Shown here in pieces: positions 35,094-44,200 of a stretch of DNA of 64,000 bases; the stretch's first letter is position 1; every line of letters begins with the position of its first letter. This DNA is from Verrucomicrobiaceae bacterium (GTDB lineage Bacteria; Verrucomicrobiota; Verrucomicrobiia; Verrucomicrobiales; Verrucomicrobiaceae): the NCBI GenBank assembly GCA_027486585.1, contig JAIXOU010000040.1:1-64000 (forward strand). Direction: 5' to 3'. Below the pieces are notes generated by a model. That model worked only from the letters and a program-made list of their open reading frames with translations, searched no databases and was not told where the DNA came from. Made by a program: the position numbers and the translations under genes.

Positions 35094-35435
35094 ATGAGCC
35101 AACCAACCTGCCCCCTGTGTGAGATGACGGAACTTTTGAATCAGGCCGATCGCCTCGAGTGCCTGACCTGCGGGCATGAGTGGTCGCCAGAAGCGGAACC
35201 AGAGGCCCCAGAAGAGGAGCGCGTAGTGAAGGATGCCTACGGGGCGGTGCTGGCAGACGGAGACATCGTGGCCATGATCAAGGACCTCAAGCTCAACGGC
35301 ACCTCGCAGGTGCTCAAGGTCGGGACCAAATCAAAACCAATCCGGTTAGTTGAGGGCGACCACGAAATTTCCTGCAAAATGGACGGCCTTGCCATTGGCT
35401 TAAAAGCCTGCTTCGTGAAAAAAATCATCAGTTAA
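35094..35435 (+). CDS. PhnA-type zinc-ribbon protein (YjdM)
   Basis: The 113-residue protein has an N-terminal zinc ribbon (CPLC at 6-9, CLTCG near 27) followed by the PhnA domain (VVKDAYGAVLADGDIVAMIKDLKLNGTSQVLKVGTKSK..., ending ACFVKKI). The family name comes from a link with phosphonate use, but its function is unproven. ATG 35094 fits the family start (MSQPTCPLC); 35082 would add four residues. An acidic Glu/Pro linker lies between the two domains. Confidence 0.9.
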   Translation: MSQPTCPLCEMTELLNQADRLECLTCGHEWSPEAEPEAPEEERVVKDAYGAVLADGDIVAMIKDLKLNGTSQVLKVGTKSKPIRLVEGDHEISCKMDGLAIGLKACFVKKIIS

Positions 35436-35578
35436 GCCCTGCAAACGCCAAGGGCATTCCTGCTCCCTGAGTCGCACTCGGGATTCTCTCAAAGAAAGCC
35501 AACCCGAGAATGCGTTCACCGCGCAGCAGACTTCCCGATGAGCGCCCCGAGAACCGCGGCAGTTACTCCAGTTAACTC
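35436..35578. other. spacer between the PhnA gene and the Rhs fragment
   Basis: No gene is seen here. It contains a partial inverted pair (CCTGAGTCGCACTCGGGATTCTC and AACCCGAGAATGCG). Repeats and gene remnants follow up to 36520. Confidence 0.35.
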
Positions 35579-35716
35579 CAGAGCCCGCCCCGTGACTTGG
35601 GAGTAGGTCAGACGCTTGAGCCGATCACACCCAAAAGTCTCGATCCGCACCGGCAGCGTGCTAGCCGTGGGGGATTCAGTTTCAAACCGATTCTCCAGGA
35701 GCCAAAGAACATTGCC
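35579..35716 (-). pseudogene. orphan fragment of the Rhs gene
   Basis: This stretch aligns with 40556-40693 inside the large Rhs gene, with several substitutions and one 6-bp insertion. Read on the minus strand it still gives RFETESPTASTLPVRIETFG and RLTYSQVTGRALE, against RFESPTASTPPVRIETFG and RLKYSQVTGQALQ in the intact gene. It has no start codon and stops at the repeat block. It is a decayed partial duplicate of a YD-repeat region in the same orientation, about 5 kb away. Confidence 0.85.
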
Positions 35717-35723
35717 TATATCC

Positions 35724-36000
35724 TAAACGCTCATTTCCTGTCTTCATGCCTGCCTCATCAAGATTGGATTGGGCAGTTCTTCAGCTTTAAGCATTAGCGG
35801 CTATCAGCGTTCATGAGCGGTTAAAAAAATGGAACCTGCCCCAATGGCTGGAGGTAAGGAAGCCTCCATGTTTTTGCCCGCACATCTTTTTGCCTGATTC
35901 TTCAAGCCGTGAAGGCAGAAACATGGGCGGGCAAAAAATAGTCTAACTCAGCAGTTACACAGGAATGTAGCACCGCGAGAGATTAGATAACCGCAGAGAT
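35724..36000. repeat. 278-bp structured repeat, copy 1
   Basis: Tandem partner of 36038-36315. Conserved parts are GCTCATTTCC, a 10-bp-period block (ATTAGCGGCT, ATCAGCGTTC, ATGAGCGGTT at 35793-35822), a TGGAGG/CCTCCA hairpin (35849-35868), and interleaved complementary segments in the order CCATGTTT, TTGCCCGC, AAACATGG, GCGGGCAA (35866-35934). That order allows a pseudoknot. No ORF is evident. It sits downstream of the RAYT gene. Confidence 0.8.
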
Positions 36001-36037
36001 AACCAAAGAGAGATTTAAACCGCTCATAAAAACCCAA

Positions 36038-36315
36038 TAAACGCTCATTTCCTTTCTTCATGCCTTCCTCATCAAGATTGGATTGAGCAGTTCCTCAGCT
36101 TTAACCATTAGCGGCTATCAGCGTTCATGAGCGGTTAAAAAATAAAGTGGAACCTGCCCCCATGGCTGGAGGAGAGGAAGCCTCCATGTTTTTGCCCGCA
36201 CATCTTTTTGCCTTATTCTTCAAGCCCTGAAGGCAGAAACATGGGCAGGCAAAAAACAGTCTAACTCAGCAGTTACCAGAAGTGTAGCACCGCCAGATTT
36301 TAGATGAGCGCAGAG
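36038..36315. repeat. 278-bp structured repeat, copy 2
   Basis: Nearly identical to copy 1 with scattered substitutions and small indels. The TGGAGG/CCTCCA hairpin and CCATGTTT/AAACATGG pair are kept, while the second arm changes to GCAGGCAA, which now pairs better with the nearby TTTTTGCCT. The 37-bp gap between the copies holds CCGCTCAT, also part of the word family. Between 36316 and 36520 no gene is seen. Confidence 0.8.
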
Positions 36316-36520
36316 AAAAATCGCCTCAGAAACTCATCTCTGCGATCTTCTAAACTCTCGCGGTGTAAAGTATTTAAAATGGCTCAAACTAACAAAATGC
36401 ACCGAATCATTCTGATAGAATTATTTTGTCAAATTTTTGCACCCTGGGCCCGTCCCCTTAAAAATGAAGGTATCGCATCTACCCAAAAGGAGCATTTCAA
36501 CGAAATGGATGGCCCACGGT

Positions 36521-37600
36521 TTAAGAACCTAGATTCACCGAATCCACCTTCAAATCACGCATCGAATAAAGCCGCTCATCCCTTGCTAGGCCTCGCATCA
36601 GTCGCGCACCTGTCTTCCGCTTCTGACCAAAGCGCTCTTTGAGATTCGTGAACACTTCATTGACGAAGTCCATGCTGCCAATCACCGCGCCATCGGTAAA
36701 ATACCTCACTCGGCAGCGCAGATAGGCGCTCCTTGGTAGCCGCCCACCTTCTGCCAGCACTTCTTGAGTTTTTTGCCGCGTGAAACCTTTTTTCAAAGCT
36801 GATCCATCCTCGGCCACACCGCGTTCCTCGCCTCGTCCGTACAACAATTGTCGATAATGCTCCAGCACTTCTGTCGCTGACCACTGCGGTTTTGTTTCAT
36901 TCCCCGTCCCTGAGTCCGCCTGAATGATTGCCATATGTTTGATCCGATCAATCTCTCGCAATCCCTCCACAGCAAGAGCATCACCTCCCATCGCAGCTCC
37001 GTAGCCGCTCCAGCGGTATTCCTGCGGATCTTCCACCATGCTTGCGCGGATCGGATTGAGATCAACGTAAGCCGCCATGGCTGCCACGGGTTCACCTGCT
37101 GACTGCACCAGTACGCTACGAAAGCGATCTTCCCACAGCGTCCCCTTCCGCTTATGCCGCTTATTAAACCACTGAGTGAAGCGTTGCTTGAGCGTCTTCA
37201 TGAACGAGGACACATCCCACATACGCCGCAGATAACGCTCGCGGATCTCTTCCTCCCACTGCACCGATTTGATCTTTGCCGCCTGCTCCAGATCATATTC
37301 TAAGTTCGTCGCCGCCAAATCGCCCAACGAAGCTTTCACCGTAGCGATGAGTTCCTGATTTGTGGGCATCACCTCCGGTTTCTTCGGCACACCCACTAGA
37401 ACATGGAAATGATTGGACATCACACAATAAGTGACCACTCGCACCCCGCAGAGCCGCTCATAAACGCGCATGAGCCGCACAAACTCCTCCCGCTCCTCAT
37501 CCCCGAGAACAAAGTCCCTGTTCACCACCCTGGAGATGCAGTGGTAGAACGCAGTATCGGAAAAAGAGTTAGCAGGAGCCTTGAGACGACGTTGGCGCAT
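36521..37600 (-). CDS. REP-associated tyrosine transposase (RAYT)
   Basis: A full-length 359-residue Y1 transposase-like protein. It has the HUH-type metal motif HFH (SNHFHVLV, His64 and His66), the WEDRF segment, and the candidate catalytic Tyr178 in AAYVDLNPIRA. The C-terminal extension with RVRYFTDGAVIGSMDFVNEVF and a final SMRDL is typical of the larger RAYT group. RAYTs are domesticated IS200-like enzymes linked with palindromic REP sequences, which they bind and cut. Here two structured repeats lie just downstream. No insertion-sequence ends flank the gene. It also separates the Rhs fragment from the intact Rhs locus. Confidence 0.92.
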   Translation of the reverse strand: MRQRRLKAPANSFSDTAFYHCISRVVNRDFVLGDEEREEFVRLMRVYERLCGVRVVTYCVMSNHFHVLVGVPKKPEVMPTNQELIATVKASLGDLAATNLEYDLEQAAKIKSVQWEEEIRERYLRRMWDVSSFMKTLKQRFTQWFNKRHKRKGTLWEDRFRSVLVQSAGEPVAAMAAYVDLNPIRASMVEDPQEYRWSGYGAAMGGDALAVEGLREIDRIKHMAIIQADSGTGNETKPQWSATEVLEHYRQLLYGRGEERGVAEDGSALKKGFTRQKTQEVLAEGGRLPRSAYLRCRVRYFTDGAVIGSMDFVNEVFTNLKERFGQKRKTGARLMRGLARDERLYSMRDLKVDSVNLGS

Positions 37601-37710
37601 GACTCGGAGTAAAGCAGCATCATTGCTAAACGCAACTTTTTCTTTATAGAGGGACAGACCCTTTATTCTTCCTCGGTGAGACTCCGTTTCCCTGGCCCCG
37701 TTCTCGGTAC

Positions 37711-38247
37711 TTACTGCACTTGAGGATCACCAAGTGCAAGTTGGTCAAGCAATTCCTCGTATGATTTCGCTTCTCGCACTTTGGCGTTGATTGACTTTTT
37801 AGCCGCCAATGATGAAACAAAAGCTCTCAATTCCGAACGAAGATTTAGATCTAGGCATTCAAAAGATATCGCTTTTTCATTAGGCCTTTCTATGGAGATG
37901 GTTTCATTCCAGATGCGCATCGTGAATAGGAGAGATCCATTGCTATTCACTACGCGAGCTTTCAATACACTATCCGCTCCAAAAGGCCCATCAGAATGCG
38001 CAACCCTCAATCCGGGTCTTTTTAAAATACTAAGGAAACTATTCAGCGGTTCACTCGAAAGATCTAGATGAACCCAAACAGTTTGATCGTTTTTGGGTAA
38101 TCGTCCAAAAAGACAAGCTTCCGCTGTTTTAACATGTAAAGAAGCACGAAGTTTATCGACTTCTAGTTCCAGGGAAGTTTGGCTGTAAACAGAATGTAGG
38201 TTTCCCAAAACCAGCAAATTTAAAAACACGGTTCGCAAAAATTTCAT
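37711..38247 (-). CDS. small exported protein following the Rhs gene
   Basis: The 178-residue protein has a signal peptide (KFLRTVFLNLLVLGNLHSVYSQ) and a mature part of about 155 residues with strands (VWVHLDLSSEPLNSFLSIL, LLFTMRIWNETISI) and a C-terminal helical tail. I recognise no family. Its start is 13 bp after the Rhs stop codon on the same strand, the usual place of an immunity gene for a polymorphic toxin. Its DNA is visibly more AT-rich than the Rhs core, again typical of the variable end of such loci. An immunity or chaperone role is inference. Confidence 0.7.
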   Translation of the reverse strand: MKFLRTVFLNLLVLGNLHSVYSQTSLELEVDKLRASLHVKTAEACLFGRLPKNDQTVWVHLDLSSEPLNSFLSILKRPGLRVAHSDGPFGADSVLKARVVNSNGSLLFTMRIWNETISIERPNEKAISFECLDLNLRSELRAFVSSLAAKKSINAKVREAKSYEELLDQLALGDPQVQ

Positions 38248-38260
38248 ATGTCATCTTGAG

Positions 38261-41200
38261 TTAATAGCCAGTGTAAAGCGTTTGCAATATTCCACTACCA
38301 GCATAGCGTGAAGTAATTTGATCGCCAGGAGAAAGAAAAACTCTGCCATATAAGTCAAATTTAGAGGACATCCCTGTGACTGATATTCCCTTATTATAAC
38401 CCTGCATGGCAAGGCCACTTATTAAAGGACTAGCACCACCCTTGGCTGTTTCGCAACCCATTAATAGCAGCCGACCGCCATCCTTTAGACCTTGAATTAT
38501 AAGATCCGAAGTTGGAGTGCCAGGATAAAGTCCTTCTGTTGCACTTAATCTTTGGAACTGAGAACGCCCGTGGTTGAACACTGCGATGACGTCAGCTGGC
38601 CCGGCTGCTAAGGCGGACTTCAAGGTTACCTTCCATGATGGCTCTAGATTGCCTTTATGGTCTCTTGTTGTTCCGTCTTTCGATGTATCAATTATGGTGG
38701 TATTTTCATCAGCCATATCTACTGCCGCACTCAGATACAGTCCGTCTCTTGAGTTTGTTAGAAAGATTTTCTTCCCCACTTTTTCTCGTGCCATAATTTC
38801 TATCCTACGCTCATTCGCAAGCAAATGTACCTCAGTATTAAACAAGTGGAAGAAAGCTGCTGAATACGCACCATCTGCAAACTTACCACCTGTGGCCTTT
38901 GCTGCTAGGCCACCAGACACCGCTGAAATCGCAGTTCTACCAATAACAGCCCAAGCCGCTCGGCTCGTGGCTAATGCCGTGCCGCCATAAAACTTCATTC
39001 CAATTCCACTCAGTCCTGCACTAACGATTCCACTAATAAAACCATCTCTGAAACTGCCTCCATTGGCTGCAGTCATGGCTCCGCCAGACACACCATGAGC
39101 AGCGACATGTTTAATTGTCCCAATAATACTATCCCCACCTTTTGTGAGCATGCTTCCCCACTCACCACCAAGATTACCCATTGGATTGGCAACCATTGCT
39201 GAAACGGCACCGTTTGCTGCCCCAATAACGGCAGATTTCAAAACTTGCGAAAAATTGCCACCTTGAATCGTGGTATTGATGGCACTCCATGCAGCCCCCA
39301 CAGTGGCTCCTGCCCAGATAGCACCATTAATTCCAGCAATTGAACCTAAAGCACTGGAAGCTCCAGCTCCGCTACCCGCAATGAAGCCTGCCAAGCCAGA
39401 ACCACCAACACCGCTTGCTCCCATAGAGCCCAATGAAGCTGCTTGAGCTAACATTCCCAGCGCATACACGGCGACCATGATCAAAATCACGGCAATGATG
39501 ATTGCTACGATGATCATGAGGACCTTCTTCAACCAATTGTGGCCACTGGGATCCGTGGCATTCATCGGATTGTTCAGGACATAACTGTAACGGTTGTAGT
39601 TCTGAATCATGTCCGGGGCCTGGACATCGCGGTCAGCGGCGCACATTCTACCCAGGGCGCTGTCGTAGAGACGGCCATTCATGTGGACGAGGCCCACGTC
39701 GTCGAGCATTTCGTGGCCGGTGTAGCCTCGGGGGAGATTGCTGCCGGCGCGCTCGGGCGGGGAGCCGGAGGGGGCTCCGCCTTCCTGGCTAGGGGCAGTC
39801 ATGCTGGACTCGGCGGTCGTGAGTTTGTTCAGCTGACCTGAGGCAGGTGCCCAGGTGTCGCCGTCTCTTCGGGCACCCCAGGCGTCGTAGCTTTGGCGCT
39901 CGGTTTTTTGCACTTCGCCGGGCTTGAGGTGGCCGCGTTGTTGGCGCAGCTGGCCTTGGCCGTCAAAGGTGGCGGTGTCGCTGCCAAGGTGGTCTTTGGC
40001 GGCGAACTCGTAGCTGGTCTGGGCACTGGTGGTTTCTTTGGGGCCGAGCCAGCGCATGACCCGCACGCCGTTGCCAAAACTGCTGCGTTCTTCACGCTCG
40101 ATCACGCTGCCGGTGTGGCCGGTGACTTCGCGGATCTCGTAGCCGCCTAGGCTCAGGGTGGTGGTGGCTAACTTGCCTTTGACCTTCTTTTGGATCAGGC
40201 GTTGCAGTCCAGGGCCAAAGTAAAAATTGATGGTGCATTGCTGATCCCAGGCGCTGGTGCCGTCGTCCAACTGGCCCTGATCACTGCTGAGCGCAGCGGC
40301 TCCTAAATGCGTGATGGTTTTTGGCTGATCAAAGCTGGTGTACTTGATCTCCCGCAGAGCGAAGCCGGTGACAGTCGCGCCATTGTGCTCATGGGTCATG
40401 CGGCCCTTGGCATCATAGGTGTAGCTGCGCTGGACCTGGGTGCCTTGGCTGACGCTGGTCACGGCATGGGGGCCGTGACCTCGCTGGCCATAGGTGTAGT
40501 CGCCAATGCCGCTCTTGCTGGCGATGTTGCCATTCGCCGTGAAGGTAAAGCTTTGCAGAGCCTGCCCCGTGACTTGGGAGTATTTGAGACGATTGAGCCG
40601 ATCATACCCAAAGGTCTCGATCCGCACCGGCGGCGTGCTGGCCGTGGGAGATTCAAAACGCTGCTCACGGCGCCAGAGCACGTTGCCCAGGTCATCCAGC
40701 TGCATTTCAGTTTCCTGGATGTGCGCATTGGTGGTGTAGCGCATGGTGCGCGTGCTTTCTAAAAAGCCGCGTGTCGGGTGGTAACGATTGACGGTCTTGA
40801 TGCCATTGCCGTGCCACTCTTCCAGCATCTTACCGCTGGCATCATAACGCATCCCCTGCCAGAGGAAGTTGCCTGAGGACGCGCCCTCATGAATGGAGCT
40901 GAGGAAGCCGTAGTCGTTGTACTTGCTAGCGCGGGTGTAGCCTCCGGCATCGGTGACGGTGTTCACACGGCCCAGGGCATCGTAGGTGCTGCTGACGTTG
41001 TAGGTGCCATCAAAGGCCACCTGCCCACTCAGCGTGGTGCTGCCGCTGATGCTGCGGCCTAATGCATCATAGACGTAAGTTTCGACGACTTCGCGGGTGG
41101 CTGTGGCGTTACCGTTGGCATCACGCTCGTATTCTTTGAAGGTGACAGTGGCGGCTTTCCCGAGGCCAAAGCCTGGGGCGGTATCATAGGTGTAAACTGT

Positions 41201-44200
41201 CTCTGTTTCTGCGGGACAATTGGCTTCCGGTCCTAAAACGACGCGGCTTTTGATCCAGGCATTGATGGCGCTGGGGCCTGGAACTTGAGCAGGAACGGAA
41301 ATGCCGGTCAGTGTGCGGACTGGACGACTGAGTTTGTCAAACTCCGTGACGGTGCCAAAAGCCATGGCATCTCGGGTGAGCACGGCGCGGCCATAACTAT
41401 CGTAGAAGGTGTAGGAGGTGCCAGCATTCGGATCCTCGACGCTTTCCTTCAGGCGCTGGGCATTGTAGGTGGTTTTGATGGTTGTGCTGGCATCTGCGGA
41501 AACGCTATCCGTGCTATTATAAGCTGTGGTGGCTTCAAAAGGCTGGCCATCGGCGGCATACTTGAAGCTGACGGAGCTACCGACATTGTCGATGACCAGC
41601 AGAGGGCGCTCAGCCTGATCGACAACTCGGGTATGAGTGCGCATTCGCGAGTTTTCAGAGGCATTGGCTGAACCTCCACGCAGGGTGTAAGTGAAGCTTT
41701 GCAGACCGACATAATTGATCAAACTCTCCGAGCCATCCGCTGAGATTACCCGCTTCTTGCGGCCATAAACGTCTTGTTCCTCAATGCTGTAAGGCGGCGG
41801 TGGATCACTGGCAAAGTAGGGCTGGGTGCTCAATTTCTGCGCACCCCTGTATTTGTTACCTGCAAAGAGAAATTTCGTCGAGCTTTCCTGGAAGATGGTT
41901 TCGCCATTGTAGCCGGTTTTTTCAACGAGTAGTGGCGTGTGGTAGCGGTCGTAATAGGTGATGACTGGCGTGCCGCCCTGGGCCTGCTCATAAACATAAT
42001 ACAGGCAGCGCGGCAGGGAATCGTGTTTGAAGAACTGGGTCAAGCGTACGCTTTTCAGCCCATCCGCACTGGTGGTGACTTTAGCCGTTCCCCAGGCATC
42101 ATAGCTGGTGCTGGTCTGGAGGGTGCCGCCTGGGGCCGTGGGGGCAGATCGCGGGGGTGCATCCGCTGATAGGGGCGCTGAATTGGGAGCCGTACTGGCA
42201 AAGGCCATGGTGGCAGACAGGGCCAGGGATTTCACGGGATCATAGGTCGTCACACTGGCATGGCCCAGGGTATTTTTAGAGGCCACGGCAAAGCGGCCAT
42301 CTGAACTGTAAAACGTCTCGTTCACCACATCATCTGCCCCAGAGGCCGTGGTCACGGTCTTGATTTCATTGCCACGGGCGTCGTAATGGTGAGTCTTGGT
42401 GACGGCAAAGTCCGTGCCGGGATCAATGGTTTCCGTTTCCAACATACCAGCCTTGGCCCCAGAGGTGTAATAGGTGAAGCTGGAAGTTTTACCGATATTT
42501 AGGCTGGGATTGGTAGGGTGGTGTGAAGTGGCGGTGGACTGCTGGATCTGGCCGATGCGCCAGGAGGTGGCGGTATCTGTGGGGTCAAAATAGACATGCT
42601 CCGTTGTGGACTTCGTATCGTCATCAGAAGTGGCAGGCGTGGCCTGATCCTGAGTCACCGACTGCGCTGACAGCAGACCTGCGTTTGGTCCTGTGAGGTA
42701 GTAGTCACTGATGGAGGTGGTGCTGCCTAACAAATAGCCTTCAGGACTGCGATTCGTACTGACGACCTTGTAGGCATAGACCATGAAGGATTTTTTGTTT
42801 AACCTCGGCCTCACCTGATTGGTGTCTGTTGGCTTAGGCGGCAAAAGGTAATCCTTGGCAGGCTCTGAAATCTCCACCCGCCGATACTCGGTGCTCACTT
42901 CACTGAGCACTCTACGGTATACGGCAAAGGGTTGAGGGTTGTCAGAAGTATAACCACAAGCCGAAACAGGCATGGAGATGGCGTCTCCATTGAGGAAGGA
43001 GACGTCTTGATTGTAGATGGTCTCACTGCGCACGGGGGATCGGTTGGTGCGCGTCTCCATCTTTTCAAAGCCCAGACTGCCTTTACGGTTATGAGAGCGC
43101 AGACCCGCGTAGTAATAGGAGGTGGTAATCTTGCCGCCATTCGCCGTATTGGCCACGACGCTAACATCGGCGTTCTCTGTTCCGTCAAAAGTGGTATAAT
43201 CCGTGACGACAGTGGCACTTGGTGTTCCCTTTACCAAATCAGGTAGAATGGAATCCGTACTTCGGTAACGGCTTACAGGCACACGATCCATGCCATCTAA
43301 AATGTAATCAGATTCCCTGGGGTTGGCCAATTCAGCCAAGTTCCCATAGGTGATCTCAATGGGAACGCCCAGTCCATTGGTAATGGTCTTGATGCGGGCG
43401 GGTTTAGAGAGTCCTCGGCGAAGAAAAACCTCAGATAGGGTGCTCGTCGAACGCTTGCTGCGGAAAATGTCAGACGAACCATCACCGTCAGTATCGCTCA
43501 TCTGCATGGCGGAAAAAGTCGTCGTTGAAAGCAGTTCATCCGCCAGATTCCAATCATTGTTGGCATTGAGTTCGGGTGACTCCACCCAGCTGCCTGTCAC
43601 CACATCCAAGAACTGCGTCAAGCCAACCTTCGTGCTGCCACTAATGACTTTAGCGGTTGGATCATTGGCATGTCTGAATTCAGGTTTGCCATCGCCATTC
43701 ATATCCGCAAAGCCAACGGCACGTGCTGCCGTTCCTCCAATGTAATAAGACATCGTAACCGGAGGAACCAAGTTAGGGAAGTTAACCTCCTTATTGCCCT
43801 CTTTAACCCAGCCTTTGCCAGTATTGAGAAAGACGCCTTCTTGGTAAAACCATTGATCGCTATTATAATGCATGAACGAGATCACAAAGTCTGGCAAGGC
43901 GTCCCCATTGATGTCCTGAAGACTGCGGCCATAATCGATAGTTGCGCCGGCCATACCAAAGGCCAGAATCATACCTTCAAGTTTCCAAGGATCACCACCA
44001 TAGATCCAGCCTGCATTGCCACCATTGATCCATACCTCAATGTCATACTCATTATAACCAGCTGCTGCAATAAAGGCACCTGGATAGGCTCCCGTACTGC
44101 GTTTTTTCTGAGCCACAAAATCCGGCAGGCCATCGCCATTGAGATCGATCAATCGGCGCCCCATATCCAGCGCCCCATTGTCATCCACTAACGGAAGGGG

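Noticed and set aside
36304..36642. 112-codon plus-strand ORF near the repeats
   Set aside because: It begins in the tail of repeat copy 2 and overlaps the 3' end of the RAYT gene; no family match.
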